The position numbers and the translations under genes are program-made. Shown piece by piece: positions 54,449 to 63,681 of a DNA stretch of 64,000 nt. Source of the DNA: Haliclona indistincta. Lineage: Eukaryota > Porifera > Demospongiae > Haplosclerida > Chalinidae. The DNA is taken from contig OZ024783.1 in assembly GCA_964017065.1 (NCBI GenBank), forward strand, positions 12,036,313-12,100,312, written 5' to 3'. The notes under the pieces were generated by a model. That model searched no databases. It was given only the letters and a program-made list of their open reading frames with translations, and was not told where the DNA came from. Numbering within the stretch: the stretch's first letter is position 1; every line of letters begins with the position of its first letter.

Positions 54449-57400
54449 CTAAGCTTCAATGCAGTTCTTACAATACCAATTGTCTGGTTGCCCTTCTTCT
54501 GGTGGTATTCCTTTCAAGTTTATGATGCATTGATCGTGAAACCAATCTTTGCAACTATCACACCCTGACATTTTATTGCCATCGTCAGGGAGTCTGCAAT
54601 AGCAAAATATCGCCCATTGTTTAACTTCGGTGACAGAAGATGCTGGTCGTCTCTTTTTTGAAATTGGGAATGGCTCAACTGTTTTCTTTTCTAGTGATTT
54701 TATTAGATGTGAACGCAATTCTTGCTGGTTGTAAACCACTTTTGATGGGTCTTCGTTTAATGCCAGCAATGTAAGATTTGCCATTGCAAACAGGGCACAA
54801 TCTGTTGATCCAGTTTGTTTGCAGGTATTCATCAAATGAATTGTGATGTTCTTTTCTTTACTGTGCACTAAGTTTAAAATTGTCAAGACTGTATTTTTAT
54901 GTACCGAAGTGTACGATGAATCGTATACGTACACGTCAGTGCCTGATAATTTAATGGTAATCCAATGGGATGTTGTCACATGCACAATCTGTATTGCTTC
55001 CGTTTGTGTCAGAGATTTTGTGTCTTGTAGTAGTGTGTGCTGGAGTCCATGTAGTGCAGGAAATTTAACCTTAACAAGTGCTTGGTATGCATTGATTTGC
55101 ATATCAGTCAATTTCTTGCCATTGATCACCTCCTGTCGGTCTTTCTTCTTCAGTACAAGACTACCTATTGTCACCCAGTTAATGTCTTCTTTCCCTTTCT
55201 CTTTGACTTTTTCTAAATTGGCATCTTGTGTTGTCATCTTTTTTGCTAACTCATTAATGTAGACTAGTGCTTCTGTCTTGAGAGTTAGGTGTCTCGCAGT
55301 TGCAAAGTCTACAGCTTTTCTATCTCCTTCAATTATGCTGTCCGTTTGACACTGACCCTCACTTTCGAATGTGTCAACGCATGCATGTGAGATGGTACAG
55401 ATATAGGTTTTTACCGGTAGAAAAGTCTGTTCTGTTGAGCATATGACGGTGAATTTTGCGTCAGAGCGTTTGTACCACGTACAAAGAATTCCCACCTTCT
55501 CTGAGTTGGTGGAAATGGTCACCGTGTTGGAGGAATAGTTTCTTGATCCTTTCTTCTTCTCCATGTAGTTTGCAAACTTGATAACCTTTCCTAGCTTCCA
55601 ACTGTTTGCGGGATCAATAAAGGCACACACATCACTCACTCTGATAGTCGGACAAACTTCTGGACATCCACTCTCGTCAGGGCACTCACTTCTTGGCTTC
55701 ATTTTATCATCACATGAAAGAGGCTGCTTTTTTCTCACTCGAAAGAGGCGATCAGATGACACTCTCTCTCCTTCTTGCAATAGCCAGCAAAGGGTTGTCT
55801 TATGGATGTAAATATCGGCCCCATTGTGCTTCACTGCGACACAGGGATTAAAGCGCTTTGGTTTGCTTGCTTTATCATGTTCAGCACTGTACAATGGTAA
55901 CTGAGTGCCAGGAACACGCTTAAATACAGTTCTGTGCAATGACATTAGTTTGCTGCTCAGGTCAGATTCAACTAATCGTGCTGATGTCAATTCACTAATG
56001 TTTGATGCTAAAATCTTTTCATCTTCCTGTGAAACCACTTCCTGGAGGGCTACTGTGGTACATTGCAGGTCTGTGAGTGCTTGATCTTTGTCGCTATCTT
56101 CCTCATCATCTTCATCCTTGTCATCTTCATCGTCTTCCTCTTTCTCATCTTTATCATCTATTCTTATCATAGTTGGTTTCTTCCAGTACTTCTTTCTTTT
56201 CAGACAATCTGCCATACCAAGCTCCTCAATGGAATTTTGTGCCTCCTTTTTTCCATCTTCAACCGCCTCAGCTATTCTGGTGTTACTAAGCAAACACTCG
56301 CTAACACATTGGGTGTTATTCATGCCATCTTTGACCTTGTGTTTGCTAACATTAGGATATGATATTCCTGTGACATCCGCTTCTGATTCTAGGCTAAATT
56401 GTATTTGCATTCTATGCAACCTTCTCAACAGGCCTAGCATCCCAAAGTTCAATATTGTAGAGTATGTAGAGCTCATGCTTCGAACTGCCCTAAATGCCTT
56501 CTCACATGATTGTGAGCCAAGCATCCACGGATAAAAGCATTGACTGTTGGCTGGTAATTTATCTCTTATTGTAATAATAAATGTGATAAGAGAATGAGCA
56601 TTGATTTCAATACATTTGTATGCATTTGGTGTAATGAAGTTATCTCCCAGTGTACAATTTGGGTTTAACAACAACCACTGACGCCAATACCGCATAAAAA
56701 ACACTGCATACCATGCCTTTTTCAGCCTTGAGTAGATGTCTAGCTGCTTGTCTAGGTAGCTATCGATAACACAGCGAATCAGGTTTAAAAATATCATCGT
56801 GCCTTTAGCATCAGGAAAGCTCTTCAGTAAATCAAGTACTGACTTACTTGTAATATGCAGTACTGCATCAAAGTTCTGTTTATCCTTATGGTTTAGGTCT
56901 TTTTCACGCAACCCATGCTGGTCTTTGGGAAGGCTTTCTTGTAACATGCGAAGATGGTGTACTCCAGCAATGTATCCGCCCATTACCAACACATGTGATG
57001 GCTTCATGAACTTAGATTTAAGCTTGACAGCAACATGCACCACATCTTGAACATATGCTACTTGTGTAGGCTTCCCTACACTAAACCATGACCACTCTGC
57101 TGGAATGCTAAGTGTCGGTAAGTCCAAGTATTGTTCTGGCAATTTTGACCGTGATGGCAGCCCTATCTGCATAGAAAATGACATGGAACTCATTTCTCTG
57201 GAATCACCATCAGCACCAAACGACAATACAAAAATTCCTCTCTTTGAACATTCTGTATGTATATGCTTCCACCTTTTTAGCACTAACTCTCTTGTAAATT
57301 GGTTGTTTGTTCCTGAACACGATAAACAAAAAGCTGGGACTCCTGGAGCCAGGGGTTTTGCCATGTACACGAAAGCATACTTCGACTTATTCCCATCACG

Positions 57401-59611
57401 GAATGCTTGCTCAATTGATTCAAATGAAACAGCCATGAAGCTATCACCAATAGGTATACCCTTCTCATCGCAAGGCAACACAAACCCTACTAGCTTGTTG
57501 GTCTCGCTATCATAGTCTACCCTGCTTATCACACGAGTAGCGTCCTCTCCAATACTCACAACTTTAGCTGTTTTGTACGAATTTAAGTGTGCCAGAAGAT
57601 CATCGAACCTAAAGTCACCTTCGTGCAGATGATGGTATTCATTGTGGACTATTCTCTGTACCGTCCTCAAAGATGGCAGCGCTGTTGGCAAGTTTCTGTG
57701 CAAAAATTCGTAGGCCATTGGTCCTGAATAAATAAACAAAGACGTGCTGAACTTTTTCATAACTTCATCATGCCTTCTTTGATGAGGTAGCTTCAATGAA
57801 TTTTTCTCAGCATTCAGCAGCAGCTTATTTAAGAACTGAGATGAACTTGCAGCATCTTCACTCTCCTTTTCACATACAACTTGTAAAGCTCTTCTTATTT
57901 CCACATTTTTGTCAACAAGTTTTACTACACTACCTATCAATTCAAAGTAAGATGTCACTTTAGTTTGTTTGGGATCAGAGGCAGCCTGCAAAAGAGCAAA
58001 ACGCTTTCTTGTCGTGCGAGACCAATCAGTTTGAACCTTTACAGGAGAAGCGCTACGAACCTGCTTAGTATGTAAACACAAAATATCCTTCTGATCTCCA
58101 GGTGTACTCGTTGACAGGAATTCTGTGTTACCTGCAAGCTCAGAAAATGATTTGCCAATTTGATCGAATGAAGAACTGTCTGAGTCGACTGGTAGGTCAA
58201 GTGTGTCTTTCCTGGCTGAAGGTGAGTGAGAGCGACCAACTTGCTCAGAGGTGACTGGTAGTCCAGGAGAGTGAGCGAGGTCATCAGAGTGAGTGTGAGC
58301 GAGGTCGTAAACCTTGGCTGAAGGTGAGTCGAATTGATCATTAGTACTAGTGTGACCAACTGGCTCTGGCAAAGAAACGGAGTCGACTGGCAGAGAGTGA
58401 GTGAAGCTACCATCTAGGTTGAGTGCTTGACTAACTTGCTTAGAATGAGAGCGAGATAAAGCAAGTGAGTCGAATTGATCATTAGTACTAGTGTGACCAA
58501 CTGGCTCTGGCGAAGAAACGGAGTCGACTGGCAGAGAGTGAGTGAAGCTACCATCTAGGTTGAGTGCTTGACTAACTTGCTTAGAATGAGAGCGAGATAA
58601 AGCAAGTGAGTCGAATTGATCATTAGTACTAGTGTGACCAACTGGCTCTGGCAAAGAAACGGAGTCGACTGGCAGAGAGTGAGTGAAGCTACCATCTAGG
58701 TTGAGTGCTTGACTAACTTGCTTAGAATGAGAGCGAGATAAAGCAAGTGAGTCGAATTGATCATTAGTACTAGTGTGACCAACTGGCTCTGGCAAAGAAA
58801 CGGAGTCGACTGGCAGAGAGTGAGTGAAGCTACCATCTAGGTTGAGTGCTTGACTAACTTGCTTAGAATGAGAGCGAGATAAAGCAAGTGAGTCGAATTG
58901 ATCATTAGTACTAGTGTGACCAACTGGCTCTGGCGAAGAAACGGAGTCGACTGGCAGAGAGTGAGTGAAGCTACCATCTAGGTTGAGTGCTTGACTAACT
59001 TGCTTAGAATGAGAGCGAGATAAAGCAAGTGAGTCGAATTGATCATTAGTACTAGTGTGACCAACTGGCTCTGGCGAAGAAACGGAGTCGACTGGCAGAG
59101 AGTGAGTGAAGCTACCATCTAGGTTGAGTGCTTGACTAACTTGCTTAGAATGAGAGCGAGATAAAGCAAGTGAGTCGAATTGATCATTAGTACTAGTGTG
59201 ACCAACTGGCTCTGGCAAAGAAACGGAGTCGACTGGCAGAGAGTGAGTGAAGCTACCATCTAGGTTGAGTGCTTGACTAACTTGCTTAGAATGAGAGCGA
59301 GATAAAGCAAGTGAGTCGAATTGATCATTAGTACTAGTGTGACCAACTGGCTCTGGCAAAGAAACGGAGTCGACTGGCAGAGAGTGAGTGAAGCTACCAT
59401 CTAGGTTGAGTGCTTGACTAACTTGCTTAGAATGAGAGCGAGATAAAGCAAGTGAGTCGAATTGATCATTAGTACTAGTGTGACCAACTGGCTCTGGCAA
59501 AGAAACGGAGTCGACTGGCAGAGAGTGAGTGAAGCTACCATCTAGGTTGAGTGCTTGACTAACTTGCTTAGAGTGAGAATGAGAATGAGGTGTTGAACAT
59601 GCCCCTCCCAC
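54449..59611 (-). CDS. Transposon main protein: repeats - transposase core - C48 protease - PHD
   Basis: 1720 codons. Residues about 10-435 are nine 47-residue repeats (QALNLDGSFTHSLPVDSVS...). About 520-1130 is the presumed transposase: SIGEDATRVISRVDYD, VLSFGADGDSREMSSMSFS and LGSQSCEKAFRAVRSMSST hold candidate catalytic D, D and E. An acidic run of Asp/Glu/Lys lies around residues 1150-1175. About 1480-1650 is a Ulp1/C48-like cysteine protease, with HWITIKLSGTDVYVYDSSYT and KQTGSTDCALFAMANL giving His, Asp, Gln and Cys in the right order. The last 50 residues are a C4HC3 PHD finger (YCRLPDDGNKMSGCDSC, WFHDQC, NWYCKNC). The frame opens at GTG, with no ATG before the repeats end, so its start must come from the upstream frame. 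It probably acts in the nucleus to cut and insert the element. Confidence 0.8.
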   Translation of the reverse strand: MGGACSTPHSHSHSKQVSQALNLDGSFTHSLPVDSVSLPEPVGHTSTNDQFDSLALSRSHSKQVSQALNLDGSFTHSLPVDSVSLPEPVGHTSTNDQFDSLALSRSHSKQVSQALNLDGSFTHSLPVDSVSLPEPVGHTSTNDQFDSLALSRSHSKQVSQALNLDGSFTHSLPVDSVSSPEPVGHTSTNDQFDSLALSRSHSKQVSQALNLDGSFTHSLPVDSVSSPEPVGHTSTNDQFDSLALSRSHSKQVSQALNLDGSFTHSLPVDSVSLPEPVGHTSTNDQFDSLALSRSHSKQVSQALNLDGSFTHSLPVDSVSLPEPVGHTSTNDQFDSLALSRSHSKQVSQALNLDGSFTHSLPVDSVSSPEPVGHTSTNDQFDSLALSRSHSKQVSQALNLDGSFTHSLPVDSVSLPEPVGHTSTNDQFDSPSAKVYDLAHTHSDDLAHSPGLPVTSEQVGRSHSPSARKDTLDLPVDSDSSSFDQIGKSFSELAGNTEFLSTSTPGDQKDILCLHTKQVRSASPVKVQTDWSRTTRKRFALLQAASDPKQTKVTSYFELIGSVVKLVDKNVEIRRALQVVCEKESEDAASSSQFLNKLLLNAEKNSLKLPHQRRHDEVMKKFSTSLFIYSGPMAYEFLHRNLPTALPSLRTVQRIVHNEYHHLHEGDFRFDDLLAHLNSYKTAKVVSIGEDATRVISRVDYDSETNKLVGFVLPCDEKGIPIGDSFMAVSFESIEQAFRDGNKSKYAFVYMAKPLAPGVPAFCLSCSGTNNQFTRELVLKRWKHIHTECSKRGIFVLSFGADGDSREMSSMSFSMQIGLPSRSKLPEQYLDLPTLSIPAEWSWFSVGKPTQVAYVQDVVHVAVKLKSKFMKPSHVLVMGGYIAGVHHLRMLQESLPKDQHGLREKDLNHKDKQNFDAVLHITSKSVLDLLKSFPDAKGTMIFLNLIRCVIDSYLDKQLDIYSRLKKAWYAVFFMRYWRQWLLLNPNCTLGDNFITPNAYKCIEINAHSLITFIITIRDKLPANSQCFYPWMLGSQSCEKAFRAVRSMSSTYSTILNFGMLGLLRRLHRMQIQFSLESEADVTGISYPNVSKHKVKDGMNNTQCVSECLLSNTRIAEAVEDGKKEAQNSIEELGMADCLKRKKYWKKPTMIRIDDKDEKEEDDEDDKDEDDEEDSDKDQALTDLQCTTVALQEVVSQEDEKILASNISELTSARLVESDLSSKLMSLHRTVFKRVPGTQLPLYSAEHDKASKPKRFNPCVAVKHNGADIYIHKTTLCWLLQEGERVSSDRLFRVRKKQPLSCDDKMKPRSECPDESGCPEVCPTIRVSDVCAFIDPANSWKLGKVIKFANYMEKKKGSRNYSSNTVTISTNSEKVGILCTWYKRSDAKFTVICSTEQTFLPVKTYICTISHACVDTFESEGQCQTDSIIEGDRKAVDFATARHLTLKTEALVYINELAKKMTTQDANLEKVKEKGKEDINWVTIGSLVLKKKDRQEVINGKKLTDMQINAYQALVKVKFPALHGLQHTLLQDTKSLTQTEAIQIVHVTTSHWITIKLSGTDVYVYDSSYTSVHKNTVLTILNLVHSKEKNITIHLMNTCKQTGSTDCALFAMANLTLLALNEDPSKVVYNQQELRSHLIKSLEKKTVEPFPISKKRRPASSVTEVKQWAIFCYCRLPDDGNKMSGCDSCKDWFHDQCIINLKGIPPEEGQPDNWYCKNCIEA
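58326..59600 (-). repeat. Nine tandem 141-bp coding repeats in the transposon
   Basis: The period is exactly 141 bp (47 codons). Copies are nearly identical; the only frequent difference is a G/A change (SSPEP versus SLPEP). The product is Ser/His/Asp-rich and low in hydrophobics, probably a flexible spacer. Such homogeneity implies very recent expansion and likely copy-number variation among insertions. Confidence 0.9.
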
Positions 59612-60384
59612 TATTTGGGAGGGGAAAGCCGAAAAGAATGACCTGCATGTGAAGGTAGTTGGAATGCTGTACTAGGTTGTTCATCTGAGTTGTCACTGCC
59701 GGACATAGAGGTGAAGTATGTCTGAATAGTTTCAGTTTGTGTTACAGGCTTGCATGAATGCACAAGATGCCGTGTCCAATTGGAAATAAGGTATTTGTCT
59801 GACTTTGTGCCAAGAGTTATTCGCTGCATGCACAAACAGCAATGAATGGTAACCTTTGAGCTGTCATCACTAGTCACATGGACTTCGTAGTCCTTGTGCT
59901 CCTTCAAACTTCTCAAGTAGTCCTTATTCTTCGACAACTTAGCTGTGCGTTGCCATTTACTAATTTGTTGCCGTATATTACGTACAATGCTCTCCTGGCT
60001 AGGCAATTCATCGCAAACTCTGGCTTTTTTTGTGGCTTTCTTCTGTGCTTCACACAGCTTGCGTTTTAGTACTGGTGCATTTTGCTGTCTTTTTACGTCC
60101 TTGATAAAGGACTTGATAAGGCAGCGATGTCCAGGTAAAAACTTGCACTGACCATTAGCTGTAGGTTGAGCTGTAGGTGCAAAACGTGCATCACCTTTGT
60201 ACTGGTAATTAATAAACTCTTCGATTTCATTCATTGTACTATCAGGTTCCTCTATTTCGCTGATTGCTTTAAGTGTGTCATACCCAGTTGCGACCAGACT
60301 CTCTATTACATACGGAGGCAGAATTTCTCTCATCATCTCCTGTGCCTTATTGGCTTTTGCTGCGTATGACGAGTCTTCAGCCAT
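59611..60384 (-). CDS. Transposon N-terminal frame: helical domain and zinc finger
   Basis: The ATG at 60384 (MAEDSSYAAK) has good context and opens 257 codons. Residues 20-65 are a helical SAM-like block (ILPPYVIESLVATGYDTLKA). GQCKFLPGHRCLIKSFIKD follows, then a Lys-rich stretch and a BED/C2HC-type finger, HCCLCMQRITLGTKSDKYLI then WTRHLVHSC. The TAG stop shares its G with the GTG opening the 1720-codon frame, which is one base back. A 32-base intron (59642-59611, donor GTCATT, acceptor AAATAG) would fuse both frames in phase into 1967 residues. Otherwise reinitiation or frameshifting is needed. A fused protein with an N-terminal DNA-binding finger is the most natural reading. Confidence 0.7.
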   Translation of the reverse strand: MAEDSSYAAKANKAQEMMREILPPYVIESLVATGYDTLKAISEIEEPDSTMNEIEEFINYQYKGDARFAPTAQPTANGQCKFLPGHRCLIKSFIKDVKRQQNAPVLKRKLCEAQKKATKKARVCDELPSQESIVRNIRQQISKWQRTAKLSKNKDYLRSLKEHKDYEVHVTSDDSSKVTIHCCLCMQRITLGTKSDKYLISNWTRHLVHSCKPVTQTETIQTYFTSMSGSDNSDEQPSTAFQLPSHAGHSFRLSPPK

Positions 60385-60935
60385 GATTCCTAGTAGTAGT
60401 AATAATAGTTTATTATTATTGTAGCAAACTTTTCTTTTATACTAACCTAGGAATGTAAATGAAGACAAGACTGCTGCTGCTTGATCACACGGCACAACTG
60501 GTGGTACAGCTGCTGGCAGACAGAACTATAGCATGAAGATCATCTATTCTTCAGTTTGTATTATTGTATTATTACAGTTTATTAAATACACATAAATATC
60601 ACTTACCTGAATTGCAACTACACTGTATACTGTAAAGGAACAATGGATTGAAGTAGCTACTTAGCTAAGTACACTCGTGGTTTTGACGTTGCAACTACTC
60701 CGTGTGCACGTGACTTACAATAACGGTAATATGCCCAATAATATACGGCGATTTCATGATTTCTACTGTGATTTCATGATTTCTACTGTGATTTCATGAT
60801 TTCTACTGTGATTTCATGATTTCTCTGTGATTTCAAGATTTCCCTATGATTTCAAGATTTCCCTGTGATTTCAAGATTTCTACTTTGATTTCAAGATTTC
60901 ATCCTGATTTCGTCTTGGTTCGTACGAGATTTCTG
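60385..60935. promoter_or_regulatory. Transposon 5' leader/promoter and right subterminal GATTTC array
   Basis: Minus-strand leader and promoter of the transposon unit. About 60750-60910 is an array of GATTTCATGATTTCTACTGT units. No clear TATA box was identified. Confidence 0.5.
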
Positions 60936-60960
60936 CCGTGCCTTACCCCTCGCCCTTTCC

Positions 60961-61619
60961 TTAGTTCCGCGCGAAGCTTAAACTTGATTATTTTTAAATA
61001 GAAAAGTAATATTGATTTCCCCATTGTCGTGAATATTATTATTGACAACATGGCGAGTACAGTCGTTGTATCTGTGCAATGTGCAGCGAAATAACCTTAT
61101 CGGATTGCTATGAATTCCCAAAATCGATGTTTATGAATTTCAATGTCTCAATGAGAATCCTTTCCCTGCATGTAAGTGTCTTTGAGGTTTTATTACTACT
61201 TGCAAGGAAGATTTGAGTGTAAAGCGTCACCTTGCAGTCTGTCCTTGTTGACTATGGTACTTGCAATCGCATGGACTCAAATGATCACAGCAACAGTGCA
61301 CACACCAGTCTGGTCACCTGTAGTATCCTCATCAAATTGCTAATTGGTATATTTGTAAGTCAGAATTCTTGGTGCTTTCTGTAAACCTAATTATTCGTAA
61401 GTGACTATCCGTGCACCTTGGCACCTTATTTTTCAACAACACATTAATTTTTCTCTTCACAATCTACAACATGATTATGAAAAAGTCGTTGTCATTTAAA
61501 ATACTGACATCTGGCTAGTTTTGCATGTACCTGCATGATTAGTCTGACTATAATATCAACTACCAGTATGACTATACTTGCATCTATACTATACAATACA
61601 TGTATGCATGGTGGAAGAA
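60961..61619. other. Intergenic, no gene seen
   Basis: AT-rich sequence right of the transposon. Nothing recognised up to the stop codon at 61620. Confidence 0.4.
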
Positions 61620-62753
61620 TCAGAATGCTGTCACACCATTCTTCATTTTTGGTAAGGGTATATTGGTTGGAGGATCTGCAGAATTTGTGATTTGTATGTC
61701 ACGGCAATATAGTACATCAGCAGACTTCTGCAGGCCTAGAGTAAACTGCCAGATGTAGACGCTCCCTCCTGGTGGAACGATAAGCTCAATGTGTTCCTCG
61801 GTTTGATACTGTTGCTTCCATTCTTCTTGGCTAGCCCATGTGTTGGCACCACCAACGGTTGTTGACAGAGAAAATTGAGCTTCAATTGTAGCTTGGACAA
61901 TAAATCCAAAAGAAAACTTTGTTCCCATAGAACCTCCGTTGTAGTGCTCCAGTTGGACTCTAGCGATTCGTAGTGTAATTTATTGAACCCAACTGTTTTG
62001 GTAAGTGTTTCAGACCAGGTCACTGCAGCATTACTCGTATTTGTGAAGGTCTGAAGTGGCTTCCATACTGGTACTACTGGACCAAAGTTCATGGTGAGAC
62101 CCCCAAGAATAAAATTGACAATGTCAGGATAGATAAAATATCTTACGCTTTCACCATTCGAATCGAGCCTGGTAGTGTATGTGAACATGGCACCCCATAC
62201 TTTGTCAACTTGATGAATTACACCAATGCTATTCAGTGGATAACTGACATTCTTAGGCGGGCCAAAGAAATATACGCCACTAGTAAAACTGCTCATTTTT
62301 GTCAAGGGCTGTACTACATTGCCTGTATTCAGATCAGACACAACTAAATACTCATTCGATGCCTTGAATATGACAACAAAATTTCCACCAGCATAAAGAT
62401 AATGATCGCCATTCTGACAAACGGAATTAATGGTGCGAATGCTGTTCACACCTTTCATAGTGGCTGAGCCGTCTTCACCAATAGGCTCAGACAAGTCGTT
62501 CACAAAAATATACTCGTTTCCTCTAATAATGTAAAAGAACTTGCCCGTGTTCAAATAATGATCTCCACCAGAGCACGACGGGTTGAGAGGAAACAACTGT
62601 AATTCCTGTTCGTGGTCCAGGTGACCGTTGGATCGCATGTAGCAGCCAAGATCCGATCTTATGAAATATACATATTCGCTGGAAGCACAGATGTCAAATT
62701 GTCAATCCCAGATTCTTTAGTACGCGGCAGAAATACGGGTCGCGAAGTATCCA
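61620..62753 (-). pseudogene. Aerolysin/MTX2-like beta-pore-forming family gene, frame broken
   Basis: The main frame runs from the ATG at 62638. It has two similar modules with GGDHYLNTGKFFYIIRGNEY and NGDHYLYAGGNFVVIF, each followed by an aspartate-rich loop (FVNDLSEP, VVSDLNTG). It then has a Ser/Thr-rich segment (TWSETLTKTVGFNKLHYESL) with the alternating pattern of aerolysin-type pore-forming proteins. Near 61925 the frame shifts by one base; the continuation in the other frame ends at TAA, 61620. A possible earlier ATG at 62753 needs another shift near 62690. With these breaks the gene is inactive as written, unless the assembly is wrong. Family assignment rests on pattern only; alternatives are other secreted lectin-like proteins. 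It is head-to-head with GPN2. Confidence 0.45.
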
Positions 62754-62869
62754 TGATTAATGATGCTAGTCTCAGAGCAGTGCTGGTGCAGTACAAAGCG
62801 CGCTCAGGCTCGAGTGCAGTGCGAAGTTAGAATCACATGTAAATAGAAAAGAAATATTGTAATCTAGAA

Positions 62870-63681
62870 ATGGATGGTTGCTTTGCCCAGCTCGTGATCG
62901 GGCCTCCAGGCTCGGGGAAGTCAACTTACTGTCTTGGGATGCAGGAATTTCTTAGTTCTATTGGCAGGAAAGTGGCTGTAATCAATCTCGATCCGGCAAA
63001 TGACTCTCTTCCGTATGATTGCTCACTGAATGTGGCTGACCTCATAACCTTGCAAGACTCTATGGAAAAACTAAAGCTAGGACCAAACGGGGGGCTAATG
63101 TATTGTATGGAGTTCTTGGAACGCAATATGGAATGGTTGCACGAGAGATTGCAAAAGTTGTCTGGTAGCTATTTGCTGATTGACTGTCCTGGGCAAGTTG
63201 AGCTGTATACTCATCATGGCGCTGTGAGAAACATAGCAGCACAACTACTGAAGTGGAATATGAAGGTGTGCATTTTCACACTTTTTAAAATGTACTTATC
63301 TAAGGAGTTCAAAATGCATGTGTATGTTTCAGCATCGCATAATGAGAGTGAGCGCGGTAAGAAGGCATGCCTTCTTACCGTGCTCACTCTCATTATGCGC
63401 TCCTGGTATAGCTAATAAAGTAGGTATTATGGGTTGATTCAACTAAAAGTGAAATCTTGCGGCATCTTAAAAGTACTCATTTGTGCATGTTGTTATTTCA
63501 TTATGCATCTTCATTTTGCTGTAGTTGGTAGCAGTACATCTGGTAGACTCCCATTACTGCAGTGATCCTGGTAAATTCATCTCAGTTCTTCTGACATCTT
63601 TAGCCACAATGGTTCAGATTGAGCTGCCACATATCAACGTTCTCTCAAAAATAGATCTTATCAGACAATTCGGACACTTAG
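62870..63681 (+). CDS. GPN2: GPN-loop GTPase 2, 5' part (truncated by window end)
   Basis: Exons 62870-63265 and 63525-63681 join in phase 0; the second ends at donor GTACGC in phase 1 and later exons lie beyond the window. The P-loop is [13 protein letters not shown], with NLDPAND for switch I, the diagnostic GPN loop in [15 protein letters not shown], the G3 [14 protein letters not shown] and the NVLSKIDL box for guanine specificity. GPN GTPases dimerise and help assemble and import RNA polymerase II and III. The match to GPN2 rather than GPN1/3 rests on [14 protein letters not shown] and the [19 protein letters not shown] region. The start at 62870 gives [14 protein letters not shown], the usual short N-terminus. 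Intron 1 carries a large palindrome. Confidence 0.92.
63336..63399. repeat. 64-bp near-perfect palindrome in GPN2 intron 1
   Basis: Arms of 31 bp with a single mismatch and a 2-base centre (GGCATGCC in the middle); the left arm starts CGCATAATGAGAGTGAGC. It could fold as a pre-miRNA-like hairpin or extrude as a cruciform. No terminal repeats or duplication were found around it. Confidence 0.85.

Larger units (their letters stand above)
53873..60952 (-). mobile_element. Complete 7080-bp DNA transposon with 8-bp target duplication
   Basis: Inverted ends CGAGGGGTAAGGCACGG (53873-53889) and CCGTGCCTTACCCCTCG (60936-60952) are exact over 17 bp and flanked by the identical 8-mer CCCTTTCC (53865-53872, 60953-60960). 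Both ends carry subterminal arrays of GATTTC repeats (53920-54120, 60750-60910) in the same orientation. Between them is one transcription unit on minus with two abutting long frames. An 8-bp duplication occurs in hAT, P and Zisupton-type elements, but the domain set (zinc finger, repeats, transposase-like core, C48-like protease, PHD) matches none that can be named with confidence. Open frames, exact ends and exact duplication imply a young insertion. Confidence 0.9.

Noticed and set aside
54449..59611. The 1720-codon frame as a host repeat-rich surface protein
   Set aside because: It lies between exact transposon ends with a target duplication and carries transposase-like, protease and PHD parts. 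There is no signal peptide.
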